Source: Adiantum capillus-veneris | Taxonomy: Eukaryota; Streptophyta; Polypodiopsida; Polypodiales; Pteridaceae | Reading direction: 5' to 3' | Assembly (NCBI GenBank): GCA_014529385.2 | Contig: CM043942.1 | Span: 108,467,641-108,531,640, forward strand | Length of the DNA stretch: 64,000 nucleotides | In this document: positions 1-13,715 of the stretch, piece after piece | Numbering within the stretch: position 1 is the stretch's first letter | Layout of the letters: every line of letters starts with the position of its first letter | Notes under the pieces: model-generated | Databases searched by the model: none | The model's input: the letters and a program-made list of their open reading frames with translations, nothing else | What the model was told of the DNA's origin: nothing | Position numbers and translations under genes: made by a program

Positions 1-40
<40 letters not shown>

Positions 41-143
41 CTTCCCCAGTCTCTCCACTTTATCTTCCTCTCTCTACAACACACACACACACACTCGAGG
101 ATACACTCCCTCTCTCTCACTCGTTCTACTTGCGTTTCCACAT

Positions 144-206
144 TACTAAAGGTGCACAAAGAGACATCCAAATCGGAGGTGGCTGTCTCCGCGCGCCTTT
201 AGTACA
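144..206. repeat. Palindromic mini-element, copy 1
   Basis: Sixty-three bases begin TACTAAAGGTGCAC and end GCGCGCCTTTAGTACA, so the ends are near-perfect inverted repeats. The inner arms (AGAGACA and TGTCTC) also pair, giving a hairpin with a short loop. A GA microsatellite starts directly at the right end. Two further copies follow at 1246 and 1350. It may be a very small foldback or MITE-like element; I do not recognise a named family. Confidence 0.6.
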
Positions 207-257
<51 letters not shown>

Positions 258-455
258 TGTGTGTGTGTGTGTGTATGTGTGTATGTGTGTGTGTGTATCT
301 ATGTGTGTGTGTGTGTGTAAGAGAGAGATAGATATGAAATTTACTGTGAGAGAAAGAGAGAGAGAAAAATAAACAGAGAGAGAGAGAGAGAGAGATGTTT
401 GAAGAAACAGACATGGTGATAGAGAAAAAGAGAGAGAAGCACAGCCTGACCTTTT

Positions 456-531
<76 letters not shown>

Positions 532-806
532 AAACCTTCTTAGGACGTAGACCTGCTTTCTGTCGAAGACGGGTCAACTCTATTTTGCACGTGCTTTCAA
601 TCGGAGACACAGATGAAGGCTCGACCTCTCTTTCTCTCACTCTCTTTGACTCTCGCAGTGTGTCACTTTTTCTCTCATCCCTTTTATATGTGACGTACGA
701 AAGTATCCGGGCCCAATAAATGACCGCACGTGCGGCATCATGCAACTATATTCTATTTTTTAATAATACGTGGAGCACCGCCGAGGGTAACCGTTATAAG
801 TGTCAT

Positions 807-870
<64 letters not shown>

Positions 871-1046
871 ATAGAAAGAGAGAGAGAGAGAGGGACAAAG
901 AGAGAGAGAGAGAGAGAGAGAGATTGACAGAGAGAAAGCAATCAGAGAGCAATGGAGAAGACAGCTCCCATGGAGTTTCTGCAAACTCCACCAACAAAAG
1001 GTGATCTCTCACTCTGTCTCTCTGTATTTCTAACAATAGGTAGCAA

Positions 1047-1088
<42 letters not shown>

Positions 1089-1154
1089 GAAACAAAGAAA
1101 AACCCATACTGTTCAACACACACACACACACACACACACAGCCAGACACAGATA

Positions 1155-1229
<75 letters not shown>

Positions 1230-1245
1230 TGTGTGTGTGTGTGTG

Positions 1246-1308
1246 TACTAACGGCGCGCAGAGACAACCAAATACCGTTTGCAACTCTCTCCGCGTGCCT
1301 TTAGTACA
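1246..1308. repeat. Palindromic mini-element, copy 2
   Basis: It begins TACTAACGGCGCGCAGAGAC and ends CCGCGTGCCTTTAGTACA, giving the same inverted ends as the copy at 144. The middle differs (it contains CCGTTTGCAACTC). The left side directly abuts a CT/GT microsatellite. Confidence 0.6.
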
Positions 1309-1349
1309 TTCATGAGACCTGCCTCTCGCTCTCTCTCTCCCCCCCTCCC

Positions 1350-1410
1350 CTAAAGGCGCGCGTAGAGAGTTGCAAAGAGTCTGTGGTTGTCTCTGCACGC
1401 CTTTAGTACA
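1350..1410. repeat. Palindromic mini-element, copy 3
   Basis: It begins CTAAAGGCGCGCG and ends GCACGCCTTTAGTACA. The middle contains GAGAGTTGCAAAGAG and GGTTGTCTC, which is roughly the reverse complement of the middle of copy 2, so copies 2 and 3 (42 bases apart) sit in inverted orientation. Confidence 0.6.
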
Positions 1411-1616
1411 CAGAGACAGATAGAGAGAGGTAGAGAGAGAGAGTGTGTGTGTGTGTTTTGGAGACACACACACACACACACACAAAGTGTCTATGTGTGT
1501 TTGTTGGTGTGATTTGGAGAGAGAGAGAGAGAGAGTGTGTGTGTCTAAGTGTGTTTTTTGGTGTGCTTTGGAGAGAGAGAGAGAGTGTGTGTCTATGTGT
1601 GTTTTTTGGTGTGCTT

Positions 1617-1653
<37 letters not shown>

Positions 1654-1676
1654 TATGTGTGTTTGTTGGTGTGATT

Positions 1677-1727
<51 letters not shown>

Positions 1728-1750
1728 TATGTGTGTTTTTTGGTGTGCTT

Positions 1751-1812
<62 letters not shown>

Positions 1813-1888
1813 AAAGACTTGACATGTTTCCTGATGAATAGGATTAAGGTCCAGTAGGCAGAAGAGGCTAAAACCAGACCCAAAGCTT

Positions 1889-3713
<1,825 letters not shown>

Positions 3714-3866
3714 TGTGCCAAAGAACAAAATTGAACCTTCAAAATCTTGATACACTTCAAGTAGCAATTGTATAGATCATGTATTACAAAAAATTTGTAC
3801 AATGTCATCCACTGAGAGTATCTTTCTCCACTTGTGGTTCACATACACCATTGTCTCTCTCCACCT

Positions 3867-6570
3867 TCATTGACTTTCACGAGCACCGGAGTTGTTGTAT
3901 GCCATTGATCTTTTAACCTTTTGTTGTTGTAAATGTCTGATGGCTTGTGCTATTGCTGAAGAGGCCAAGACTTCTTTTGCCTGCATTCGATGAATGATTC
4001 TACGATAGAACCATTCAAATAGTTCTCTCAAACTGTTAGCCTTGATTCGAGAGCCACCATGTTGTGTGTGCCTGAAATAAGCATTTCTCGCCATGTAATG
4101 AGACTTTTCCATCCCTTGGGTATTTCATATTGCCGGGTTCCCTACTTTTGTTTAAAATATAGTAAATGGTAAATGATGTGCTGGATATGAAAACAGATTA
4201 CTTAGAATGCTTTACACTCACATAGTTACACATAAAAGAGAATCAAATACACAATAATACCATGTAGTGAGTAATATGGGTGTCTTTCCATGCTGTCTTG
4301 AATGATTTTTTGAGAAGGTTGAGATTCTCCTTGAAATTGTTCATATCACCTTGTGACCAGTCATCTTTGTCGCACATCAAAAATAGGATGTCTATTGATC
4401 GCCAAACCTCAGCCCCTTCGCGTTTTACGAGTAGTTGGTTCTTGATCTTTGACTGCAATATGTAGCTTTTTCCAGCTCTGATACTCTACCTTACTAACAT
4501 AAGATGTGTTATATATTTTTCCATGTTTTGTTAGCTTCGGATCTCGTATTCCTTGGGGTTTAGATAAAAACCTCCGTGCTGTCACCCCACCGATGGATGG
4601 TTTGCATGGGACATCCTTCTCAGCAATTGATCTCTTTTCATCCCGCTAGATTTTCACATTGCCACCATGAAGCCCCATATCCGACATTACCAATTCTAAG
4701 CATTGCAGGGCCACTTGTCGCTCTGCTGAGCTCTTCATTTTCCAAGCAAACCCGATATATAAGTAAACCAATTTCTCCACAATTCTACAAAGGGCATGCA
4801 TTGTACAGATGTGGACATTCACAAGTGGTATTTTCAAAACCGGTCGAAAACCAGGGTCCTCAATGTGACGTGTTGGAGCTTTTCTCCACCACTTTGGGTC
4901 CATGACCTTTGTAGGCTCCATGCAGAACAAACACGGCGACTTTGCCATTGCACCCATTCCACAATTATACATGCACTTTAATGTTTTGAGGTCACCTACA
5001 AGATGCCACTGAACTTGAAAGTCTCCCCTTCCATCTAGACGTAGTACCTCTCCCTGGTTAGACTGTCGATCAATCACCTCCGGAATATTAGTTTGATGGA
5101 ACACCCAATATAGAATCTCATGATCTTCTTTCTTTACGTGCAGCACAAAATAAATGAGACTTAAGTAGATGTGAACATTTGATCTTAGCTGAGAATCTCG
5201 CTTATCTCAAACGCACCAAGCCACCATATGTTAGATTCTGATTGAGCACTAAAATACAAAGGATCATCATTGGGACACTTTGAGAGGGCTCTATTCATTA
5301 AAGTAATAGTAACAAGCTCTAGCTTTTTCTCTTTAACAAGCTCACACTCATCCAGTTTTAACACAAAATGTAATACTCCTCGTGACTCTTCAAATGTGAT
5401 GTTGTAAAACTCCACCATTCTCTTCTATAACATCTGCAGGTCCATAAAAATATTATTGAACTCATCATATGCCATGTTTGCTCCATGGCCACTGTAAGTT
5501 GCCTTAATATGAAAGGGTTGTCCAAGATATTCTCCTTGTGCGTCGTTAAGCTGAAGCCTCTCTTTCCAAACACTTGAGGTTGATGGTAAAAGTTTGGATT
5601 TTATACCCTTCTTAACAAAGATGGATAAGATAGATTTTTGTATAGCCGAATATCCTCTTTTGCTTACACCAAGTGAATCAAGTGTGCCTTGTATTTCTTT
5701 TGCAGGCACTGAGTTCTCTGAAATAAAGTGGTCCACTACATTTCATTGTAGGACCTTAAACTTCTTGTCATGTACTATATCTGTTGCCAGGCTTCTACTT
5801 ATATTGGCTTCAATCTCTTTCCTATATTGGCTTTGGGGTCAATGTTTTCCTTGTCAGGATAGATTGAATCTCTACATGAAGACAATGCATAAGTAAATAA
5901 CAGAAAATTTACTTCACTAACACTATTTAGGCACATGAAAACAATGCATAACAAGAAAAAACAAAAAAATTACTTAACTAAGACAATTTAGCCAACCAAG
6001 AAGCATCACCTTAATGCTCGGATTCTTTTCTTGAGACCTCCGGATGCAACCTGCAATGTTTCAAGATTGCGCAATTTCTTATTTCGGATACGGCCACCCA
6101 AGATGGTGTCCTTCATTTGACAACTTCGTACCTTTCCTTTCAGTTCCTGTACCTCTGTTTTGTGTTGCAAAATGGTAACCTGATCTGTAGAATGTAAATG
6201 TGAAAGACAAAAAATCTCACATTGTTGAGCTTGGAGAATTCCCTTATAAGTTTCAGCTTCCCTTGTAAGAGATTTACAATAACCTAGAAGCCCCTTTTCT
6301 CCATCACCAGCAAAGGTCAATAAGCTTGTAGGATTGACAAACGGTGGAGACGTATTAGTTAATTGGATTCTTAGGATAGAGAGAGCCTCTTGTCCAGATA
6401 TCTATGTGTTTAGCTCCCTGAGCTCTAAGCGTGTCTATGGATGCGGGAGGTATATGTGTGTTTGCTTTACTACGCTTAATCAATGGTTGGTACTCATTGT
6501 CCAAATCAATGTGAAGGTGATATTTGGATCGTTTCTGCATAACATTTGTGCCATTTGAGGAGTGCGCCAT
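3867..6570 (-). pseudogene. Decayed DDE-type transposase gene with introns
   Basis: Exon-like pieces run from an ATG at 6570 down to 3867. They include a coiled-coil-like segment (6320-6006), an N-terminal domain (5736-5425; SENSVPAKEI, SKRGYSAIQKS), a segment LKLDECEL...LVTITL near 5370-5300 that fits the first catalytic Asp, and HLVGDLKTLKC followed by CLFC near 4990-4910, a second Asp plus CxxC. The C-terminal piece reads GMEKSHYMARNAYFRHTQHG-like near 4115-4050. This order (Asp, Asp with CxxC, late ITHY and EKSH motifs) matches large uncharacterised transposase-like proteins related to the KDZ/CMC DDE groups. A GT-AG intron is visible at 6009-5872. Frameshifts near 6360 and 5840 and several stops show it is dead. 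Terminal inverted repeats were not found. Confidence 0.55.
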
Positions 6571-6730
6571 TAGCCAAATGTGCAGGTTTAATGGAAAGTG
6601 AATAGGCGGCTGCGCCTTCGTCCCTCCATGTTAGCCTCATTCCCTCCATGTTGACAAGGTTCATTCAATGCAACTAAAAAGAAGATTATCCATCAATCAT
6701 TACGAACGAATGTTCAGAAGAGTAAAGAAT

Positions 6731-8136
6731 CTACTTAAAGTACACTTTTTGAACTTTTACCATGAAAGACCCACCTCTATTATTCGCCATATTTTCTAGA
6801 GAGAGAGTGCAAAAAATACATTTTCTTAGAAGGCCCTCCAAATGACCTCCGAAATTTCCTAATGAATGAGCATCCTCTTTTGGATCTTCAATGGTGAAAT
6901 TTTTAAGAGTCTCATTGCAAGCATTTCTCTTGGGGCAAGAACGATAGCCATGTTCTTGCTCCCCACACTTAAAACATTTATGGTCCTTGCAAAAAGCTTC
7001 AAGCTCTTCAGGAGAGAGTTTGTTTTTACCTTTATAAACTCCCTTCTTCCTTGATCGATTGTTGTTTTTGTTCTTGTTGAAATTGCCTTGGGAAGAATTT
7101 TGGGCATTGATTTTCCCCTTTGCATCACTTTTGTCTTTTTTTTTCATGGGCTTGACATTCCGTCTAGCCCCTTGTTAGAAATTGATGCGCAAAGAAACCA
7201 TGGTTTGGTGGATTACTTTGGTGATAGAACCAGGCCATTGAAAGTTGACGTACTCAGCCATCTCTTCACGTAATCCCACACAGAATTGTTGCTTTTGCTT
7301 GGCGAAGTCTATCTTTTGAAAGACAGTAGCCTTGAAATATAAATCTCAAAACTTTTCCACATATATGTGAATAGACTCGTGGGAGAGAAGCTTCAAACTT
7401 CTCCATTCAGTAAGCACTTTTTCCTTTGCATTGCTTGCAAGGAATTGCTTCATGATGGAAACTCATAGAGTTTTCCATGTCTTTGGGGATTTGCCGTTGC
7501 CATGAAGGCTAGCCCACCATTGACAAGCCCATTTCTAGAAGTGCATAGCTACATGGTGTAGCTTGGAGGGCTCCATGAAGCCCACGTCTCCAAAGGCCGC
7601 ATCAAATTGCTAGATGAAGGACAATACTTTTCGGTGGCACCAAAGGTGCCATCATAGGTGAGAAAAGAGATACTCTTTCCTCCCTCTTTGAACTTCTTGA
7701 GATTTTGTGAGCTTTGCCATGCAAGGTATGATTTGGGATGTCCTCCCCTCTTGTATTCTCTAGGATATTAGCCATAGCTTTTGTCGGAAGAGGAGGAAGG
7801 TGAAGAAGAAGGAGAAGAGGGTGACCTATTTCTTGCCCTTTTCTTTCTTTGTTTCCTCTTTTCCCTTATAGAGTGACGAGGAGAAGGACTGTGGGTTGAC
7901 CGTTTTCTCTTAGGAGGAGTTGACGACCGTCTAGATTTCTGTTTTCTTGGAGCCACATCTTAGAGGGACTTAGGGATTCATTACTTTCTCGCTCTTTGGA
8001 TTCCTCCTCTAGTATGGGAGAGAGTCTTCTTTTGGGGGTATCATCAAGAGGCCTCCTAAGCTCTCTCTCCTTAGGGAGGAAAGGAAATACCATAAGCACG
8101 AAGTTGTTGAGTGACTTCGGCTTGCAAAGCAGGGTT
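6731..8136 (-). pseudogene. gag of copy A, main part (SR-like region, capsid, zinc knuckle)
   Basis: The broken frame carries, in order, a Ser/Arg/Lys-rich stretch (about 7956-7768; motifs such as PSPRHSIREKRKQRKK and SPSSPSSSPSSSS), a capsid-like region decayed by many stops (about 7700-7200), a basic linker, and a CCHC zinc knuckle CFKCGEQEHGYRSC near 6970-6930. The same order and wording occur in copy B. Gag coats the RNA and builds the particle. Nothing after the knuckle resembles a protease. The frame is closed by stops and frameshifts and cannot be made in full. Confidence 0.75.
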
Positions 8137-8141
8137 GTCCA
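8137..8141. repeat. Left target-site duplication of solo LTR (GTCCA)
   Basis: GTCCA lies directly before the TG of the solo LTR. GCCCA at 9735-9739 lies directly after its CA. The one mismatch is consistent with a 5-bp duplication that later mutated; copy B has CCCA at the matching gag position. Confidence 0.65.
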
Positions 8142-9734
8142 TGTCATAATAATCAATATCTAATTCTCCTAAATGATTTTCTCATATAAAACGGATCATT
8201 TAATGTGGGGAAGTGCCAGGGGAGAAAAAGCTAGAATATTGGTTAAGCTAGCAGACCGGCCACAGTAGGGATCCAAAGGAGGGAAATAGGGATCCAAAGG
8301 GGGGGCCATCTCCAAAAGAGCCATGTGCAACAATGGGCTAAAAAGACCCTAAGGTTCAGCCCATTAAGACTTCCAAAACGCTAAGGTTCCAAAATTCAAA
8401 GGTTGTGTCCAAAGGTCAACCCTAGGGGAAATTGGATGCTTTGTGTGTAACAAAAAAGTCTTTGCAATCCCTACATGGGAGGGGGGGAGCCCTTCTTCTA
8501 GGGGATGAGAGAGAAAGTCACACACACACACACACACACAGGCTCCCTTTACACAAAGGGAATTAGGGACACATGTCAGCTCCCTAGCCCAGATGCCCAC
8601 AAGGTGTGCCCAATTCCTATTGGATGGCTTTGGAGGTGGACCAATGCAATTTAAGCTAGAGTAAATCTAGTTTAATTAATTTAAAAAAACCCTTAATAAA
8701 AGAACCAATGAGAATTCAGTCTCCTAGATGACTATTGGGCAGTCTCTCAAGGGGTGCAATGAGCCTTCAGGAGCCCAATGGCTTGCCTGATTCCTATTGG
8801 CCAGGAGGCAAAGGGGTCCAATGAGAGTTTAATTGAATTATTAATTAACCTAAAGCTCTCACAAAAGGGGAAAGGGGGACACATGTCAAAAGGCTATCAC
8901 TTATGCTGCTTAATGGTGATAGGCTAGCCCTGGGGAGGTCCAATGGGATCAGAGCAAAAGCATTTAGGAAGAGGGCTTGCCCAAGAGAGAGAGGGGGCTT
9001 ATTTTTGCAAGGCATTATCACACACAGACTCACACAATCTCATGTGTGAAGAAAGAGAAGACTATCTCTTCCCAAGCTTTAATGGAGAGCTCATCACCTA
9101 CTCCAAGCTTGTGAGATAGACGCCTACAATGACACACTCTTGGCTTGTGGATGCAAATCCAACCAAGAGCCAAGCTTCAATACATGCTCATCTCCTCTAC
9201 CAAGCTAATTACTAAGATAAAGCTATGCTAATATGAGTGATTATGTGAGGAGATGTACATCTTTCTCGTAAGATACTCCTTCTTCCTCTCAATCTACTCT
9301 CATAACCTGCTAGCTCTCACCATCTTCGAAGGTGTGTGAGGTCTTGGGTCTGAGAACGGGGATAATTAAAGTTATGTTTGTTAAGTGTTTTGCTTAGTGC
9401 ATGAAGCTTTCATCTTCATTGCACTAGCTAGTCTTGAAGGAACACAAAGAATTGTATTGTACAATGTCTCTCTTGATGGGAGAAACCATAATACAAAGCC
9501 TTTTGGAGGGGGGACCGGCTCCATGCAAATCCGGTCCTCAACTGTTGTCAATAGCTTAATTTCTCTCTCTTTTGAAAGTATTGTTGATGCTATCTAACTA
9601 GGTGTTATGCTTTTTGTTGCTCTCTCCACCCAAGCACTCTTGTAATTCTCATTAGGAATCTATTCTAATGAAATGCCCACTATGTTCATGCTAATTTTTG
9701 CTACACATAAGTTTTTAGACCATTAAATGTTACA
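8142..9734 (+). mobile_element. Solo LTR of the copy A/B family
   Basis: This 1593-bp block starts TGTCATAATAATCAATATC and ends AAATGTTACA. Along its length it matches the reverse complement of the copy B LTR (35883-37549). It is in plus orientation inside the minus-strand gag of copy A, with flanks that continue gag on both sides. It has no internal region. The simplest reading is insertion of a full element into a relative, followed by LTR-LTR recombination. It includes a short CA microsatellite at about 8519-8540, the position of the 82-bp GT run in the copy B LTR. Confidence 0.85.
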
Positions 9735-9860
9735 GCCCATAGCTTGTTGCAACCTAGTAACAAGATAATTGACAAACATGGGGGCATCATCATTAGCACC
9801 TTCATGTGCAAAGTCAAAGTTATCAATGTTCATTCTACTCTGTTGGTTATTGTCAGCCAT
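9735..9860 (-). pseudogene. gag N-terminus of copy A
   Basis: The ATG at 9860 opens with residues MADNN and matches the start of copy B gag (MADNSKES at 35465). The frame is cut at 9735-9739 by the solo LTR and resumes beyond 8137. The leader between the primer-binding site (10278) and this ATG also aligns with copy B, including the stretch around GTTGCTACTCCTCTTAGC. Confidence 0.7.
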
Positions 9861-10277
9861 GCTAATTATACTTATGTATAGAATAATTTTTGTTTTTACT
9901 TAGTGTATTCTTTGGCAATTCAAAACCTTAGTTGCTACTCCTCTTAGCCTTTGAAAATCATCACTTAAGCATCTACACCCACGACTCGAATTGGTTAATT
10001 ATAGAGAGTAGTGGAGTGGGTCTAATATTGCAGGATTGCCGAGTGATAGCTCCTTTCAAACTTGTTATGGCTCAATAATGGTTAAGCCATTGGTAAGTCT
10101 AAAAAGACCCCATTATTAAGACCAAAGCTCTTGAGGTGTGCACCATATCCCACATAGTGGGATCAACAAAATTGATAATAGATCCTAGTCCCAGTTATCC
10201 TAATATAATTAACAAAATCAACCATTAATAGGCTACTTAAGGACCTCTCTTCTTAAGCAAGAAAAGAGAAACCAAAT

Positions 10278-10289
10278 GCTTTGATACCA
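10278..10289 (-). other. Primer-binding site, copy A (tRNA-iMet type)
   Basis: On the minus strand this reads TGGTATCAAAGC, one base from TGGTATCAGAGC, the usual plant retrotransposon site complementary to the 3' end of initiator tRNA-Met. It lies one base past the LTR end, as in copy B. Confidence 0.75.
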
Positions 10290-10290
10290 A

Positions 10291-11985
10291 TGTAATGAAA
10301 ATAGCCTATAAACTTTGACAATAGCAGAATTAAGAGAATTAGAGAGAACATTTTTGTGAGACTACTTTGAGAGCATAGAGGGTGATCTTAATTGACACTA
10401 GAAACATAACCATAGTACTTAATTAACTTGGCATGAACAATACTTTTGCAAGAGAGAGAGTTTAGAGAACTTGACAACAATCGAGGACCAGATTTATGTG
10501 GAGCCGATCCCCCCTCCAATAGGCTTTTGTATTGTATAGGTTCTCCCATCAAGAGAGACTCGGTACAATACAATCTTCGTGTTCCTTGTGACCTAGGTGA
10601 TGCAATGAAGATGGGAAGATTCATGCATCATGAGTATAACATAAACTTTGCAAAAAAAACATTAACTATCCCAAGCCTTAGTCCCAAGGCCTCAAATACC
10701 TTCAAAAGTGGAGGGTAGGGAAGGGGAAGAAGAAACATTCATAGGAGAAATAAATCTTTCCTCACTTATCATCACTCTTCTTGCTAGCATACATAATAGC
10801 ATAGTAATGAAGGTGGAGAAGATGGCAAGCTTAAGCATTGAAGCATGGCTCTTGGTTGGATTTGCATTCCATAGCCAAGAGTGTTGGTGTAGCTTAGGCT
10901 CTTGACTTCTCTACTGGCTTGGAGAAGGAGATGGAGTTCTTGCACTTCACCAAGTGAAGAATGAGAGAAAATGAGAGAGAGTGAGAGGGATTACACCCCC
11001 CAAGCACATGCCTTGCTTGCTTTGGTCGACCCCCCCCCTTGTAGCTCATGCTTGAAGCTCATTAGACCCCTCTAGGCCTAGCCAATCACATGCAAGAGGC
11101 ATATCAAGCAACAAGGGTAGTCTTGGGACAAGTGTCCCCCTTTCCCCTTTGAGAGAGAGGACTTGATAAATGCAAAAACAATATTAATTCAACTGAATTA
11201 TTATTGGACCCCTTGGGAGGCTAACCAATAGGCTTTAGGCACACTATGAGGGCAACATGAGGAGGAGCTTGACAAGTGTCCTTTTTGCCTTCTTGGTACC
11301 AAGATTGACTTGTGTGAGGGTGTGTGTGTTCTCTCTCTAGCCCCTAGAATGAGGGCTCGCCCCCCCTTGTGTAGGGACATGCTTTGACTTGTGGAACACC
11401 TTACCCTTAAGCACCTTAGTCATAGGGCACCTTAGTCATGAAGCATGAAAAGCACCTCAAGAACCTTATAATTAAGCACCTTAGTCATGGGGCACCTTAG
11501 TCATGAAGCATGAAAAGCACCTCAAGAACCTTATAATTAAGCACCTTAGTCATGGGGCACCTTAGTCATGAAGCACCTTAGTCAACAAGCATGAAAAGCA
11601 CCTCAAGAACCTTAGTCAGCAAGCACGACAAGCAACTCAAGCACCTCAAGTACCTTAGTCAGCAATCACGACAAGCACCTCAAGCTTGGGCCAGGTTCCC
11701 ACCTCAAGCACATCCCTAGCTTACCTAAGGTCAAAGGACTTTTAACACTAACCATTGGAGGTCTTTAATGAAGCTAACCCTAAGGTATTTAAGCTCCATT
11801 AGCTAGCCTTTCTCTTTGAAAGATCATCCCTCATTTGGACCCCTTTACCATTGGTCCCGTGTTGAGATAGACCCATAAGCACATGTCTATATTCTAACCC
11901 TTGTTCTCGTCTATTCTCCCACATTAAATGATCATTTTAATATGAGAATATCATTTGGACTGGCTAGATATTAGATTTTATGACA
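10291..11985 (-). mobile_element. 5' LTR of copy A
   Basis: The plus strand begins TGTAATGAAAATAGCC and ends AGATTTTATGACA. Its two ends and blocks around 10440-10620 align with the copy B LTR. The central part (about 10900-11800) has diverged and gained a 65-bp tandem repeat. Terminal TG/CA are kept. Confidence 0.7.
11440..11680. repeat. 65-bp tandem repeat inside LTR
   Basis: The unit begins GAAGCATGAAAAGCACCTC and contains two CACCTTAGTCAT words. It repeats at 11440 and 11505, with degenerate partial copies continuing to about 11690. The other two LTRs of the family in this window do not show it, so it expanded in this copy. Confidence 0.8.
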
Positions 11986-12399
11986 TAAATTGTTATAGAT
12001 ATCTTGTGTTGTGAAATGCTCCTCTCAAATGGAAAGTGACTAGCACCATGGGGACTTGTCTTGTGACACATTATCACAAATATAGATGTCAATGTTTTAA
12101 TCCATGAGAATTCATGTTAATCACATGGGGAATATGTATCATATATAGATGTTGAGAAAGTAGGCACTTGTGTTGGTTTTCCTATGAAAAAGGAGAACCA
12201 TATGTGGAGGTATCTTAACACTCGTGATGATAGAGCTCTACATAGTGTATATTTGGCTCAAATGAACTCCTCAGCATTGTGATAAATAAGGATCAACATG
12301 TGCCATTAAATAGAGCAATCACTACCCTTGTAGTAAAGTGACCTAGTCAATAGGTTTGGACAAAGGATACATTGTCTTGAGGTCAATCTTAATTGCAAC
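11986..12399. other. Intergenic, no gene seen
   Basis: AT-rich sequence with no long frame or repeat that I can support. It may be decayed upstream sequence of the integrase remnant that follows. Confidence 0.5.
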
Positions 12400-12850
12400 A
12401 TTTTGGAAGAACTTATACATGGAAGGATGGAATATCTTACTAAATGGTCTGAGGCTATGCCTAGCACCAAGCATCGCAACCAAGTTTCTTTATCAACACA
12501 TCTTTGTGAAATTCAGGTTTCCAATTGGAATTGTAAGCGAGTTCTCACGTCTTAAACAAATTCATTGAAGTGCTCTTAAAGGTGTTTCTAGTGACACATA
12601 TTCGCTCTAAACCCTCTCACCCTCGGTCCAATTGGCAAGTAGATAACACAAATAAAGTGTTATACACAACTCTCATCAAAATAGTGGAAGGAGATAGGAA
12701 AACGTAGGTGACTAAGCTACCAAGTATCCTATGGACTTATCAAATAGCCTACAAAAGCTTTCTAGGGAATGGTGGGTGCCTAAAAAGCTTTTAGAGGCTC
12801 AACATTACTATGAAGGCCAAGCCTGATTCCAAAACAACATGCTTTGCCTA
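12400..12850 (+). pseudogene. Decayed Ty3/gypsy integrase fragment
   Basis: In shifting frames the plus strand gives YLTKWSEAMP near 12435, matching the conserved Y-TKW-EA block after the first catalytic Asp. A flank resembling the second-Asp region (FPIGIVS) follows near 12520, and NKVLYTTLIKIVEG...LPSILWTYQIAYKS lies at about 12645-12760, matching the block after the catalytic Glu. Several stops are present and no LTR is near. It may belong to an old element of unknown type. Confidence 0.6.
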
Positions 12851-13462
12851 TTCTATCATCAGTACCAACTCAACCAACCCACCATCCTATTTGGGGTCTA
12901 CCATGAACCTCTTGTCCGGGTCTTGTTCACCAAAGACCACTCAATATCAATGACCGAGCCCACATGCTCCAATCATGCCCACCAACCAAGCTATTCTAAG
13001 TGTAAAAGAACCGTCATAATATAACAAAGTTCACATCAACATAAATTTTACAATAAGAAGAGTTGTTTCATTTTTAATATCGATGAATGAATCGTATAAA
13101 TGACAACGCTACTAAGAGTTTAAAAAAAATCAAAACCCTAGGACATTTGAATGTCCTCTATAGGTCATCAACCTAGTGGCAAACCTTCGAGGCTGTCATT
13201 CGAGCATGTAAATTGTCCATACCTCTAGTTCTAGGCACATTCTAGTCTTCAAGGACACAACCATAGTTGTCTTGTTCAATTCGCATAGTTGGCCCGAGGA
13301 AGAGCTTAAATATTGTACTTTCATCGTTTTGATAGTTCTGCACAACTCAACCATGTGAAAGTTATGACCTTATATTTTGTGCTCCCATAATCTTGTTCTT
13401 CTTTCTGTCCTTTCCTTTTGTCATTTAAACCTTGCTTGCCACGTATTATTTCCATCTTTCAT

Positions 13463-13586
13463 AAAGAAGAGAGTTTTAACATCGTAGGAAACTATCCCAG
13501 GATATCCTAAAGATCTAGCCGACGAGGAGTTGAACTCAAGACCTGTTATTCAAGAGGGAAATGGCATAACCGATCTACTATTTTCT
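13463..13586 (-). mobile_element. tRNA-derived SINE-like element, copy 1
   Basis: On the minus strand the head reads TAGATCGGTTATGCC and then GAGTTCAACTCC about 30 bases later. These resemble the A and B boxes of an RNA polymerase III promoter derived from a tRNA. The body then runs to CTCTCTTCTTT. A second partial copy lies 166 bases away. I did not find a clear target-site duplication. Confidence 0.45.
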
Positions 13587-13628
13587 CTTTTTATTAACAC
13601 ACACACACACCCACCCAATTCGCCCGAG

Positions 13629-13715
13629 AAGAAGAGAGTTTTAACGTCGTAGGAAACTAGCCCAAGAAACGTTAAAGATCTAGCCAACGAGGAGTTGAAC
13701 TCAAGACCTGTTATT

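Larger units (their letters stand above)
1..1835. repeat. Microsatellite-dominated region
   Basis: Long runs of CT/GA and GT/CA dinucleotides fill most of this stretch: CT at 1-38, GA at about 210-254, 461-530 and 811-868, GT at about 1050-1084, CA at about 1118-1140, CT at about 1158-1226, and several GA blocks from 1618 to 1810. Around 1445-1790 a short unit (a GTGTGTTTTTTGGTGTG-like stretch followed by a GA run) is repeated about five times, a compound satellite. The open frames here encode only [18 protein letters not shown] or THTHTH and are repeat translations. Between the runs lie three palindromic mini-elements, listed separately. Confidence 0.95.
6731..11985 (-). mobile_element. LTR retrotransposon copy A (Ty3-like, truncated)
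   Basis: Reading on the minus strand: 5' LTR 11985-10291, primer-binding site, gag start at 9860, gag continuing to 9735, a later solo LTR insertion (9734-8142), then the rest of gag from 8136 to 6731. Protease, reverse transcriptase and the 3' LTR are absent, so the 3' part is lost, with the break somewhere between about 6600 and 6731. Copy B at 33483-37549 has the same plan and lets both parts of gag be aligned across the solo LTR. The LTR is more diverged than those of copy B or the solo LTR, so this is the older copy. Confidence 0.75.

Noticed and set aside
130-1841. Many open frames of [18 protein letters not shown] or THTHTH type
   Set aside because: They are translations of dinucleotide repeats on both strands and in several frames; no domain or codon bias supports them.
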